Source of the DNA: Halostagnicola sp. A56
GTDB taxonomy: Archaea > Halobacteriota > Halobacteria > Halobacteriales > Natrialbaceae
NCBI RefSeq assembly: GCF_000691505.1
Contig: NZ_JMIP02000017.1
Location: forward strand, 62,001 to 126,000
Direction: 5' to 3'
Length of the DNA stretch: 64,000 bases
Part shown: positions 15,857 through 24,845 of the stretch, piece by piece
How positions within the stretch are numbered: position 1 is the first letter of the stretch
How the letters are laid out: each line of letters begins with the position of its first letter
Made by a program: the position numbers and the translations under genes
The notes under the pieces: model-generated
Seen by the model: the letters and a program-made list of their open reading frames with translations, nothing else
Database searches by the model: none
What the model was told of the DNA's origin: nothing

Positions 15857-17272
15857 TTACTCGTCGCGACCGAGGATGCCGCGTTCGGTCATCTTCGCGG
15901 GATCGAGCACTTCGTCGGCTTCGTCCTCGGTCAGGTAGTCCTTTTCGAGGGCGACCTCGCGAACGGTCTTGTCCTCTTTGAGCGCTGCTTTCGCCACTTC
16001 GCTGGCCTTGTCGTAGCCGATGTGGACGTTCAGCGAGGTCGCAAGCGCCATCGACTGGAGAACCGCGGACTCACAGTGCTCGCGGTTCGCCTCGAGTTCG
16101 TCGACGAATCGCTCGGCGAAGGTCGAACTCGCGTTCGAGACGAGTTCCGCCGACTCGAGGAAGTTGTGCGCGAGGACGGGTTTGTAGAGGTTGAGGTCGA
16201 TCTGTCCCTCCGCGGCGGCCGAGGAAACCGCGGCGTCGTTGCCGATGACCTGTTTGTGGACCTGATTGACCGCCTCTGCGACGACCGGGTTGATCTTACC
16301 CGGCATGATCGACGAGCCCGGTTGGTTCTCCGGCTGTTCGATCTCGCCGAGGCCGTTGCGAGGCCCGGACGCGAGCAGTCGGAGGTCGTTCGCGATCTTG
16401 TTCAGCGAGCCGGCGACGACCCGGAGCGCGCCGTGGGCCTCGGACATCGCGTCGTGGGCCGCCTGCGCCTCGAAGTGGTCATCGGCCTCGCGGAACTGCA
16501 CGCCCGTCTCCTTGGTGATGTACTCCGCGGCGCGGCCGGGGAACTCCTCGTGGGTGTTCAGCCCGGTTCCGGTCGCGGTGCCGCCCAGTGCGAGTTCCGA
16601 GAGGTGATCGCGGACCGAATCGACGCGGTCGAGACCCTTCTCGACCTGGGTCCGGTAGCCGCCGAACTCCTGACCGAGCGTGACCGGCGTCGCGTCCTGC
16701 AGGTGGGTTCGCCCGGTCTTGACGACGTCGTCGAACTCGTCTTCCTTTCGCTCGAGAGCCTCGCGAAGCGTATCGAGGGCGGGGATGACGTCCTTTTCGA
16801 CCGCCTCGAGGGCGGCGACGTGCATCGCCGTCGGGATCACGTCGTTGCTCGATTGGCCGTAGTTGACGTGATCGTTGGGGTGGACGACGCGGTCGCCGAC
16901 CTCCGCGCCCATGATCTCGGCGGCGCGGTTCGCGATGACCTCGTTGGCGTTCATGTTCGAGGAGGTTCCGGAGCCGGTCTGGAAGACGTCGACCGGGAAC
17001 TGGTCGTCGTGTTCGCCGGCGATGACCTCGTCGGCCGCGTCGATGATTGCCGCGGCGATCTCGTCGTCGACCAGGTCGAGGTCCCGGTTGGCCTGTGCGG
17101 CAGCTTTCTTGACGACGCCGAGCGCCCGGACGAAGCGGCGGCCGAACGAAATCCCCGAGATCGGGAAGTTCTGAATCGCCCGCTGGGTCTGAGCGCCCCA
17201 GTAGGCGTCTTTCGGAACCTGCATTTGGCCGAGACTGTCCTCCTCGATGCGGAACTCGTCATCGTCTGCCAT
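15857..17272 (-). CDS. fumC: Class II fumarate hydratase
   Basis: 471 aa, the usual length. It contains TGSGTSSNMNANEVIANRA, GRTHLQDATPVTLGQEFGG and the superfamily signature GSSIMPGKINP. It interconverts fumarate and malate in the citric acid cycle as a soluble homotetramer without an iron-sulfur cluster. The ATG at 17272 gives the expected acidic N terminus. It stands alone, with the PH-domain gene upstream on the same strand about 200 nt away. Confidence 0.96.
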   Translation of the reverse strand: MADDDEFRIEEDSLGQMQVPKDAYWGAQTQRAIQNFPISGISFGRRFVRALGVVKKAAAQANRDLDLVDDEIAAAIIDAADEVIAGEHDDQFPVDVFQTGSGTSSNMNANEVIANRAAEIMGAEVGDRVVHPNDHVNYGQSSNDVIPTAMHVAALEAVEKDVIPALDTLREALERKEDEFDDVVKTGRTHLQDATPVTLGQEFGGYRTQVEKGLDRVDSVRDHLSELALGGTATGTGLNTHEEFPGRAAEYITKETGVQFREADDHFEAQAAHDAMSEAHGALRVVAGSLNKIANDLRLLASGPRNGLGEIEQPENQPGSSIMPGKINPVVAEAVNQVHKQVIGNDAAVSSAAAEGQIDLNLYKPVLAHNFLESAELVSNASSTFAERFVDELEANREHCESAVLQSMALATSLNVHIGYDKASEVAKAALKEDKTVREVALEKDYLTEDEADEVLDPAKMTERGILGRDE

Positions 17273-17470
17273 ACGCGGAGTGTGGCGGTGAGTCAGGTAA
17301 AAGCCACCGAAAGTTCGACGCGGCCGGCGGGAGAGGGACGACGAGAAAGGGGCGTCACGGCCGACGAGAAGGGGACGACGCGGTCGGAAAGAAGTGCGAC
17401 GTGGTCCGCGAGAATCGATTTCGACGCAGCCGACGGAAAATCGTGAACTCGAGTGTGCGAGTCGAATCGA

Positions 17471-19171
17471 TCAGGTGAAATCGACGGTGAGCCCGAGGTC
17501 GTCGTCTCGAGCGCGTTCACGCAACGACCGCTGGAGCCGATTTCGACTCGTTTTGTGTACGTCTCGTGCGTCTTCGAGTTCCAGATCGTAGATCGTCGGC
17601 GGGGCCAGCGAGAACGAACTCGAGCTGGCCGTATCGACGATGACCGAGGCGAGTCCGAGCCGCCGCTGGAAAATCGACCGGCGCGTCGAGATCGTCTGGA
17701 CGCGATAGTACGGGATGACGGTGGTTCGGCGGCGCCAGAACCCACGGCGGATCACGAGGTGGTCTTCGCCGACGTAGTACTGGATGTTGACGTACCGCAG
17801 GTGTGCCGCGGGCGGAACGGCGACGAAGACGATCGCAGCGAGGTACCACTGCTCGAGGGGGGTCACGAGCGTCACGGCGAAGATGGCGGCGACGAAGACC
17901 CCGGCGATGATCGAGTAGCGCGCGACGTATCGGCGTCGGGCGAGCGCCGGTGGGCTGTGAAACTGGGGCGTTTCGGACCCGGTCAGTCGCTCGGTGAACT
18001 CGTAGACGCGGTCTCGCTGGGCCAGCGGGACGGCCGACTGGCTGCCGGTGCCGCTTTCTGGGCCGTAGCCTGCGGTCTCGATCCACATTCCCGCGTAGTC
18101 GATCAGGCGCTGAAGGGGATTGTCCGTGACCGTGACCGACTGGATCTTCTCCGAGGGAATCGAGCCGCTGTACCGCTGGAGCAAGCCCCGTTCGTAGACG
18201 AAATCGCGCCCAGCGCGGCTGAGGGTGAAGCCATAGTACGCGCCGAAGGTGTAGGCGACGCTGACCAGGTACGTGATGATCACACCGTAGGCGAACGACA
18301 CGAGCGTCAGAACGCCGTAGTTCCCGATGCTCGCGGTCTCGAGGTCCGCGGGACCGCCGATGGGCTGGGAAACCGTCAACAGGTGATTGATGACGGGATC
18401 GATCGCGATGAAGACGAAAAACAAGAGCGCCGCGCCAAGCGCCGGCCGAAACGAGGTAAACGAGTACAACAACAGCTCTCGGGCCTCGAGTTCGAACAGC
18501 GACCGAGTTCGATCGTCGTGTCGGGTTCGGCTGGCGGACTGCGTTCCGACACTGTGATTTCTCGCGTTGGATTCGCTCGAGACCGAATCGGTCCCGGCGA
18601 CAGTTTCGTCTGCGGACGCGGGGGTCTCAGTACCCGTTCGTTCGGTCGCCGTGGCACTCGCGTCGCCCTGAAGATCAGTCTCTCGAGCGTCGTCGTGATC
18701 CGTGCCAGCCTCAGATCGAGATCCCGTCGCTCGAGCGGTCCGGCGGCGGATCTCGCGCTGGAGTCTGTCGGCTTCTGCCTCGGAGACGAAATTCAGTCTC
18801 GCCTCGGTTTGGCCACCGCCTGCGGTCTCGATGGAGACGACGGCCAGACCGAGCAGTCGATGAAGGACGCTGATTCGAACGTCGACGTTCTGGATTCTCC
18901 GGTAGGGGATTTCGCGTGACCGCCGCGAGAAGACGCCGGACGCGACATCGAACGTCGTGTCGGTTACCTCGTACTCGTAGCGCAAGTAGTAGGCGACGCC
19001 GTAGATGCCGCCGAGCACGAAGCCGATCGGGGCCGCCGCGATCGTCCACGAGGCCGATCCGAACTCGAGGAGCGTCGTCCCCAACGTGACGAGCGACGTG
19101 GCGACGAAGAGCCCGGCGAGCGCGCGCTGGAGCCCGTGGGTGACCGCCGCGAGGTGATGGAGTCGATTCAT
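17471..19171 (-). CDS. Membrane protein with repeated bacterial PH domains (YdbT-like)
   Basis: 566 aa. Pairs of transmembrane helices alternate with bPH2-type domains, seen as YEYEVTDTTFDVASGVFSRR + IPYRRIQNVDV near the N terminus, YGFTLSRAGRDFVYERGLL + IPSEKIQSVTV in the middle, and EDHLVIRRGFWRRR + IPYYRVQTI at the end. A long Ser/Thr/Asp-rich linker (about residues 145-220) separates the first two. It overlaps the smaller PH gene upstream by four bases, giving a YdbS-YdbT-type pair. A function in membrane stress or export has been suggested for bacterial relatives but is not established. Confidence 0.82.
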   Translation of the reverse strand: MNRLHHLAAVTHGLQRALAGLFVATSLVTLGTTLLEFGSASWTIAAAPIGFVLGGIYGVAYYLRYEYEVTDTTFDVASGVFSRRSREIPYRRIQNVDVRISVLHRLLGLAVVSIETAGGGQTEARLNFVSEAEADRLQREIRRRTARATGSRSEAGTDHDDARETDLQGDASATATERTGTETPASADETVAGTDSVSSESNARNHSVGTQSASRTRHDDRTRSLFELEARELLLYSFTSFRPALGAALLFFVFIAIDPVINHLLTVSQPIGGPADLETASIGNYGVLTLVSFAYGVIITYLVSVAYTFGAYYGFTLSRAGRDFVYERGLLQRYSGSIPSEKIQSVTVTDNPLQRLIDYAGMWIETAGYGPESGTGSQSAVPLAQRDRVYEFTERLTGSETPQFHSPPALARRRYVARYSIIAGVFVAAIFAVTLVTPLEQWYLAAIVFVAVPPAAHLRYVNIQYYVGEDHLVIRRGFWRRRTTVIPYYRVQTISTRRSIFQRRLGLASVIVDTASSSSFSLAPPTIYDLELEDARDVHKTSRNRLQRSLRERARDDDLGLTVDFT

Positions 19172-19635
19172 ACTGCGTCGTCCGTGTCACTTTCGATAGC
19201 GAGCTCTCGGAGGGTATCCTGCAGGCGTCGCGCGCGGTCGGGAGTGAGTCCGGGGACGCGGACATCAGCGTTTCGCGTTCCGGCGGTGTAGACCACCACG
19301 CTCGAGAGCCCCAAGGCGCGTTCGATCGGGCCGAACTGGGTGTCGACGTGCTGAACCCTGACGAACGGGACCGCGGTTTCGACGACGGTGATCACGCCGC
19401 GCTCGAGATAGAGGGCATCGTCCTGAAGTTCGAACTGCCAGCGCTGGTAGAGCCGGACGGCGTAGGCGACCGCCAGCACCCCGGCGAGCCCGATCACGCC
19501 GGCTATCGCGGCGACCGGAACGTCGATCGCGGAGATCACTCGATCGACGCCGACCAGCGCCGCGCCGAGAACGGCGACGACGATGGCCCCCTGGGCGATC
19601 CAGAGCAACCGAATACGCGAGTGAAGAGATTCCAT
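19168..19635 (-). CDS. Small membrane PH-domain protein (YdbS-like)
   Basis: 155 aa. Two N-terminal transmembrane helices (about residues 10-30 and 37-62) precede one bPH2 domain with the marker residues LYLERGVITVVETAVPFVRVQHVDT and LGLSSVVVYTAG. It is the first gene of the pair with the YdbT-like protein, which it overlaps by ATGA. The two probably form a membrane complex (inference from context). Confidence 0.82.
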   Translation of the reverse strand: MESLHSRIRLLWIAQGAIVVAVLGAALVGVDRVISAIDVPVAAIAGVIGLAGVLAVAYAVRLYQRWQFELQDDALYLERGVITVVETAVPFVRVQHVDTQFGPIERALGLSSVVVYTAGTRNADVRVPGLTPDRARRLQDTLRELAIESDTDDAV

Positions 19636-19753
19636 ATCAGTACGGTATTAGTTCGTGACGATAAAAGTAGGGTACCTTCTCGCAGGAGCGAACGTACCGT
19701 TTACTGGTTGGTTTTTGGCGTTCGAACGCGTCGCCGGTACGCCCGTCAGTTCG

Positions 19754-20005
19754 TTATTCGCTCTCGTCGTACTCGTCCGGGGTGTACGTCGACAACTCGA
19801 GTGCGTGGATGTCGGTCGTCATGTGGCCGTCGAGGGCGTCGTAGACCTGCTGGTGCTGCTGGACCAGCGGGAGTCCGTCGAAGGCGGGCGAGACGACCGT
19901 CGCCGCGAGGTGGTCGTCGTCGTGTTTCCCGCGAGCGCGCGTGACCGTCGCCTCCGCGTCCTCGAGTTCCGATTCGATGATGTCCGCGACGTCAGTTGGA
20001 TTCAT
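19754..20005 (-). CDS. bolA: BolA family protein
   Basis: 83 aa from the ATG at 20005 (MNPTDVADIIESELEDAEAT). It shows the BolA class II KH-like fold with DDDHLAATVVSPAFDGLPLVQQHQQVYDALDGHM, including the conserved His residues used with monothiol glutaredoxins to hold an iron-sulfur cluster. It ends with IHALELSTYTP, as in the family. It diverges from the unknown gene at 20102 across a 96-nt gap. Confidence 0.93.
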   Translation of the reverse strand: MNPTDVADIIESELEDAEATVTRARGKHDDDHLAATVVSPAFDGLPLVQQHQQVYDALDGHMTTDIHALELSTYTPDEYDESE

Positions 20006-20101
20006 ATCGTATCGTTTCGCGTCTCGAGCCAAAAGGGCCGCGGTCCGACGGGCGCGAGTGGATCCCGCGTGTTTATGGCGATCGGAGTCCCGGTCTCGGG
20101 T

Positions 20102-20611
20102 ATGTCGCTCGCGAGCGAGACGCGTCGGGCCGCAGAGAACTACCCGTTTCTGATCACCGCACTCCGTGCGGGCGTCGTCAACTACACTGCCGCTGCGCGC
20201 TTTCTCGACATCGACGGCGAGACGGACGCCGTCGCGACCGCCCTCCGACGATACGCCGAGGAACTACCCGAGTACGAGTCGTCTGCCGGAGACGTTCGCG
20301 TCACGATGACGAGCGGGATCGGGCCCCTCGAGGACCCGGCCGACGCCGAAGCCGATGGCGGCGATCGCACGCTCGCGGTCGGCGGATCGGCGTTCGGTCC
20401 CGGCGGCGAGGGGTACACGGCGATCGTCGCGAGCGGGGAGATCGACGCGTCGTCGCTTTCGAGCGGGCTGGCGGCCCTCGAACTCGCGGGAATCGACGTT
20501 GCCGGAGCCGGGTTCGATGGCGAGGAGCTGCTCGTCGTCATCGAGCGCCTGGACGGGGCGAACGCCGTTCGGGTCATCGAGCGGGTACTCGAGAGCAGAT
20601 CGAACGAGTGA
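20102..20611 (+). CDS. Conserved haloarchaeal protein of unknown function
   Basis: 169 aa from the ATG at 20102 (MSLASETRRAAENYPFLITAL). The N-terminal 50 residues look like a helical, possibly winged-helix unit (GVVNYTAAARFLDIDGETDAVATALRRYAE). The C-terminal half resembles an ACT-like domain (YTAIVASGEIDASSLSSGLAALELAGIDV...VVIERLDGANAVRVIERVL). An amino-acid sensing regulator is possible but not demonstrated. It lies between bolA and cysS. Confidence 0.7.
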   Translation: MSLASETRRAAENYPFLITALRAGVVNYTAAARFLDIDGETDAVATALRRYAEELPEYESSAGDVRVTMTSGIGPLEDPADAEADGGDRTLAVGGSAFGPGGEGYTAIVASGEIDASSLSSGLAALELAGIDVAGAGFDGEELLVVIERLDGANAVRVIERVLESRSNE

Positions 20612-20731
20612 GTTCGAAACTACCGGCGTCGCAAACCCACTACGGTCGCAAGCCCACCGCCGTCGAACCGCAATCGAATCGGCGGTACGGCATCACACGG
20701 TTTAACTTCCGTCCACGGATACGGTGGGGTA

Positions 20732-22237
20732 ATGACCCTGCACGTGACGAACACGTTGACGGGCGATCTCGAGCCGTTCGAGCCGCAGGATCCCGAGAAC
20801 GTTCTGCTTTACTACTGCGGCCTGACGGTTTCGGATCCGCCCCACCTCGGGCATGCGCGCTCGTGGGTTCACGTGGACGTGATGCATCGCTGGCTCGAGC
20901 ACCTCGGCTACGACGTTCGTCACGTCGAGAACTTCACCGACGTCAACGAGAAGATCGTCGCGCGCGTGGGCGAGGACGACCTCGGCGACAGCGAATCGGC
21001 CGTCGCCCGGACGTACATCGACCGGACGATTTCGGACATGCGCTCGCTCAATCTCCTGCGAGCGGAAGTCTACCCCCGGGTTTCCGAACACGTCCCGGAG
21101 ATCGTCGATCTGGTCGAGACGCTGGTCGAGAAGGACTACGCCTACGAGTCGAACGGGTCGGTCTACTTCGACGTGACGCGCTTCGAGGACTACGGCAAAC
21201 TCTCGAATCAAGACCTGGATGAGATCGAGTCGCAGGGCGAACCGGACGAGCGCAGCGAGAAGCGCCATCCGGCCGATTTCGCCCTCTGGAAGGCGGGCGG
21301 CGTCGATCCGGACGCGGTCGAGGAACACCGCCACGAGGGCGTTTCCGGCGACCCGCCGGCGGGGCTGACCTGGGACTCACCGTGGGGCGAGGGCCGTCCC
21401 GGCTGGCACATCGAGTGCTCGGCGATGAGCATGACTCACCTGGGCGAAACACTCGACATCCACGTCGGCGGCCGCGACCTCGTTTTCCCCCACCACGAGA
21501 ACGAGATCGCTCAGTCCGAGGCGGCGACCGACGCTCAGTTCGCCAACTACTGGCTCCACTGTGAGTTGTTCCAGATGGACGACGAGAAGATGTCCTCGAG
21601 TCTCGGCAACTTCGTCACGGTCAGCGAGGCGGTCGATGCCTGGGGGACGAACGCGCTGCGGACCTTCCTCACCGCCGGCTCGTACAACAGCAAACAGCTC
21701 TACTCCGACGAGACGATTTCCGAAGCCAGAGAGCGCTGGGATCGCCTCGAGCGAGCCTACGACGCCGCCGTCGACGCTGTCGACTCGCCGGACGCGGCGA
21801 CCAAGGTAGCGGACACGTCGTTGCGAACCGCCGTCGACGACGCTCGAGACGCCTTCGAAGCCGCGATGAACGACGACTTCAACACCCGCGAGGCACAATC
21901 TGCGCTGCTGGAAGTCGCGACGGCGATCAACCGCCATCTGGATGCAGCAGCTGCTGACGAACACGACGACGGCTACGATTACGTCGGGCTTCGCCGCGCC
22001 GTCGAAACGCTCGAAGAGTACGGCGAAATCCTCGGGCTCGCGTTCGACGGCCAGACGACCGGGTCTGCGGCGCTCGCTGGCGACGTCGTCGAGCTCGTCC
22101 TCGACGTTCGCGAACAGGAACGCGAGCGAGGAAACTACGAACGTGCAGACGAATTACGGGACGAGCTCGAGGCGCTCGGCGTCGAGGTGCAAGACACCGA
22201 CGACGGCGCGAGTTACCGACTCGAAACCGACGAATAA
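20732..22237 (+). CDS. cysS: Cysteinyl-tRNA synthetase
   Basis: 501 aa class I synthetase. The HIGH motif appears as PHLGH (residues 37-41) and KMSSS at residues 286-290. Zinc ligands are suggested by Cys29, the WHIECSAM cysteine and HHENE. It charges tRNA-Cys with cysteine, so this organism uses the direct route. The C-terminal NERGNYERADELRDEL-like segment is the usual anticodon-proximal end. The ATG at 20732 is preceded by the AT-rich GGTTTAACTT, a good leaderless promoter. Confidence 0.96.
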   Translation: MTLHVTNTLTGDLEPFEPQDPENVLLYYCGLTVSDPPHLGHARSWVHVDVMHRWLEHLGYDVRHVENFTDVNEKIVARVGEDDLGDSESAVARTYIDRTISDMRSLNLLRAEVYPRVSEHVPEIVDLVETLVEKDYAYESNGSVYFDVTRFEDYGKLSNQDLDEIESQGEPDERSEKRHPADFALWKAGGVDPDAVEEHRHEGVSGDPPAGLTWDSPWGEGRPGWHIECSAMSMTHLGETLDIHVGGRDLVFPHHENEIAQSEAATDAQFANYWLHCELFQMDDEKMSSSLGNFVTVSEAVDAWGTNALRTFLTAGSYNSKQLYSDETISEARERWDRLERAYDAAVDAVDSPDAATKVADTSLRTAVDDARDAFEAAMNDDFNTREAQSALLEVATAINRHLDAAAADEHDDGYDYVGLRRAVETLEEYGEILGLAFDGQTTGSAALAGDVVELVLDVREQERERGNYERADELRDELEALGVEVQDTDDGASYRLETDE

Positions 22238-22340
22238 CCCAGATTGTGAGTCTGCGGGACGCTGGTAACGACGGGATACAGCGCGCCGGATTCGGGAGGG
22301 CACACGATACTTTTACTGCCACTGCAAGTGCCTCGAGCGT

Positions 22341-22994
22341 ATGAACCGCCGCGCGTTCATCGCGACAGTCGGCGTCGGTGGCGCGGGACTCACCGCGGGG
22401 TGTATCGGTGACTTTCTCGAGGATTTGACGACCTACGAGGCGGCCCCCGCCACCGTTTCGGACGCCGCGCTCGAGTCGACCGACTACGAACACGACGAGA
22501 CTGACCGGTGGACCGACGAGGAATCGTTCGCGACCGAGACGGTGGAGGTGACGAGTTACGCGAACGAGTACAGCCGAACGATCGATCTCTCGGTCCTCGG
22601 AATGGGAGAGATCAGGGCCGGTGTGTTCGGCGCGATTTCGACGCCGAAAGTCGAGGTGGTCGGCGAGAGCTACAACCCGGTCGGGGAGATGGACCACGAC
22701 GAACTCCTCGCGGATCTACAGGATCGATACGGGGAGCTTTCGGTAGCGAGCGACGCGGAAGTCGCTACCCGGGAACTCGAGGCCGTCTCACAGACGGTCT
22801 CGATAGCGACCTTCGAGGGCGAAGCGACGCTCGAGGACGACGAGAACGTCGACGTGTTCGTCGACGTTAGCCAGCCCGATCACCGCGACGACCATCTGAT
22901 TTTTGCAGGCGTCTATCCGCAGGATATCCCGGACGAAGCCGACCGCATCGACACGTTGATCGAGGGCGTCGAACACGAGAGCGAGAGTGACTAA
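22341..22994 (+). CDS. Tat-exported lipoprotein (DUF6517-like)
   Basis: 217 aa. The N terminus has a twin-arginine signal (MNRRAFIATVGVGGAGLTAGC) with a lipobox cysteine at residue 21, so it is anchored on the outer face of the cell membrane. The body alternates beta strands (ATETVEVTSYANEYSRTID, TPKVEVVGESYNP) and is acidic. I associate this with DUF6517 from memory. No catalytic residues are evident. Confidence 0.72.
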   Translation: MNRRAFIATVGVGGAGLTAGCIGDFLEDLTTYEAAPATVSDAALESTDYEHDETDRWTDEESFATETVEVTSYANEYSRTIDLSVLGMGEIRAGVFGAISTPKVEVVGESYNPVGEMDHDELLADLQDRYGELSVASDAEVATRELEAVSQTVSIATFEGEATLEDDENVDVFVDVSQPDHRDDHLIFAGVYPQDIPDEADRIDTLIEGVEHESESD

Positions 22995-23025
22995 CTGCAG
23001 AATAAGGGAGGCCCTCGAGCGGGAC

Positions 23026-24060
23026 TTACAGTCCGAGTGCGGTCAAAATCGGAATCCCGCTTACGAGAGCGCCAACGAGATAGCCGCCGATCGCGCCGCC
23101 GTTGAGAAGGGGTAAGCCGGCGTGTGCTCGCCCTTTCGTCACCATGTACATCAGTACGAGAAGACCCGCAGTAGTGCCGAGTATCGCTCCGAGCGCCGGG
23201 ACGTTCAACGCGATCCCCGGCACGTCGATCGCTCCCCCCTCGAGGAAGAACGCGGCGCTCGCGACCAGAATCGTCGGAATGACGGCATCGCCAAGGCCGA
23301 TGAAGAGGGCGTCACGTCCGCTTTCTTGGCCGTCGTCCGAACTGGCCGCGTCACTCGAGGTATCCGCACCGGTCTGGCTGTCGGCGGCACTCGAGCCGTG
23401 GCCCGATCCGTCCGTCGTGCTCGAGTCGTCCTCGAGAACGCCGTCGGTGCTGCCCTCGGCGAGGTAGGAGTAGGGGAGACTCGTCGGGATGATGAAGATC
23501 ACGGGGATGTTGAGCTCCATCACGCCGTCGGCGAGGTCGAGCATGTGTTCGGTTTTGTAGACGCTGATCGCGTCGTATATGGCCAGTACAGCGAGAAACA
23601 GGATCGCCGGGAGCAACCCGAAGCTGATACCGAACAGTCCGCCAGCGCCGGCGGCCATCACTACCCCGGCGATGTCGATGACGTACCACTCCGGATAGAC
23701 CAAGAGCGCGCCGGCGACGCCGGCGGCGGCGGTGAGCGCGAGCGCGTTCACTGATCCGACGGAAACCGCCGGAGGGATCACCTCGGTGAAGACGTAATAC
23801 GCGAGCATCCCGCTCACGGCGATTATCAGCCCGCGAATCAGGCGTTCGGCGTCGTACTTGAACGCCGCCAGCATGATTCCCGTGGCGACGAGGATAACAG
23901 CGAAATAGATTGCGCTGTTGGTCGGATCCGTGGGATCGTCGACGGCCTGTCGGTCGGCGTCGTAAAACGGCTCTACTAGTGCCAGTGCACCGAACTGAAC
24001 GGTGAGAAACAGCAGGACCGTCATTCCGACGGCGAGGACCATTCGTGCCCGTTGGTTCAT
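23026..24060 (-). CDS. Presenilin/signal-peptide-peptidase-type intramembrane aspartyl protease (PSH)
   Basis: 344 aa with about nine transmembrane helices. The catalytic pair is present as YD (Tyr162-Asp163) and GLGD (Asp258), followed by a PAL-like LPLL (residues 316-319). A long polar loop of Ser/Asp/Gly (about residues 202-249) sits between the two catalytic helices, as in the family. It cuts transmembrane segments, for example remnant signal peptides. It is transcribed towards the DUF6517-like gene. Native substrates are unknown. Confidence 0.87.
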   Translation of the reverse strand: MNQRARMVLAVGMTVLLFLTVQFGALALVEPFYDADRQAVDDPTDPTNSAIYFAVILVATGIMLAAFKYDAERLIRGLIIAVSGMLAYYVFTEVIPPAVSVGSVNALALTAAAGVAGALLVYPEWYVIDIAGVVMAAGAGGLFGISFGLLPAILFLAVLAIYDAISVYKTEHMLDLADGVMELNIPVIFIIPTSLPYSYLAEGSTDGVLEDDSSTTDGSGHGSSAADSQTGADTSSDAASSDDGQESGRDALFIGLGDAVIPTILVASAAFFLEGGAIDVPGIALNVPALGAILGTTAGLLVLMYMVTKGRAHAGLPLLNGGAIGGYLVGALVSGIPILTALGL

Positions 24061-24175
24061 ATCCGGCCGTTCGAACCCCTCCGGTATCTGTGTTTTCCTC
24101 TCTCGGAACCGTTCGACGGGTCGTCCCTCGAGGCCGGTGTTTTAGATCGGGACATCCGAGAACGGACCGCAGCGA

Positions 24176-24433
24176 TCAGCGCGCGTAGAGCGTGGCCCCA
24201 ACCAGCGACGGCTGATGGACGCCATCGTCGGGCGTCACCGCGTAGTACGGCCGGTCGACGGGACCGAACACGTCGACGACGCGACCAACCTCCGACAGGT
24301 TGTCGTCGAGGACAATCGTACCGATCGCGTCGTCGACGTCGTCGCGTTCTCCGAGTACGCCCGCAGATTCGTCGTCCGGTCTGAGGACGAGCAGTCCCTG
24401 TGCGATTCGGACGACCTGACCAACTCGCTGCAT
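24176..24433 (-). CDS. gar1: H/ACA ribonucleoprotein subunit Gar1
   Basis: 85 aa. The small beta-barrel sequence ([46 protein letters not shown]) is characteristic of archaeal Gar1, which binds Cbf5 and helps product turnover during guide-RNA-directed pseudouridylation of rRNA. The ATG at 24433 overlaps the srp19 stop (ATGA), a pairing seen across haloarchaea. Confidence 0.9.
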   Translation of the reverse strand: MQRVGQVVRIAQGLLVLRPDDESAGVLGERDDVDDAIGTIVLDDNLSEVGRVVDVFGPVDRPYYAVTPDDGVHQPSLVGATLYAR

Positions 24434-24720
24434 CACTCGCGCATGGCGACGACGTAGGCCGCCACGGCCTGTACCAGATCGTTCTTCGTCGAGTCCTCCG
24501 CGCCGCGGACGACGACTCGGCCCCGCTCGTCCCAGGGCGCTCTCGAGTATGACTTATCGCGCTCGACGATCGCGTCGTAGCCGATCTGCTGGACGGCCTT
24601 CGCGATTTCGTCGACCGTCGGCTCGTCGACGGCGAGATCCTCGGGAACCCGGCGTCCGTCGGCCCGGGAGCAAGTCGAATCGAGATAGGCGGGCCAAATG
24701 ACGTTTTCGACCATGTCCAT
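24433..24720 (-). CDS. srp19: Signal recognition particle protein SRP19
   Basis: 95 aa when started at the ATG at 24720 ([26 protein letters not shown] is the family N terminus; 24714 is an equally good start). A longer frame to 24753 is unlikely because an AT-rich promoter-like AAAAGGGTTTA lies inside it. SRP19 folds 7S RNA so that SRP54 can bind. A basic [15 protein letters not shown] segment contacts RNA. It overlaps gar1 by four bases. Confidence 0.92.
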   Translation of the reverse strand: MDMVENVIWPAYLDSTCSRADGRRVPEDLAVDEPTVDEIAKAVQQIGYDAIVERDKSYSRAPWDERGRVVVRGAEDSTKNDLVQAVAAYVVAMRE

Positions 24721-24845
24721 CCCTGCGAAGGCCGGCGAGTAAACCCTTTTCATCGGCTGTCGGCGGGCTGTGAATCGACCCGGTACAAATCAAAGATCAG
24801 TAGCGAGCCTCGAGCGCGAGGACGGTCGAACTCCCGATCGAGTTC

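Noticed and set aside
17453-18919. 488-codon plus-strand ORF opposite the YdbT-like gene
   Set aside because: Antisense shadow of a high-GC gene with clear PH-domain repeats on the minus strand.
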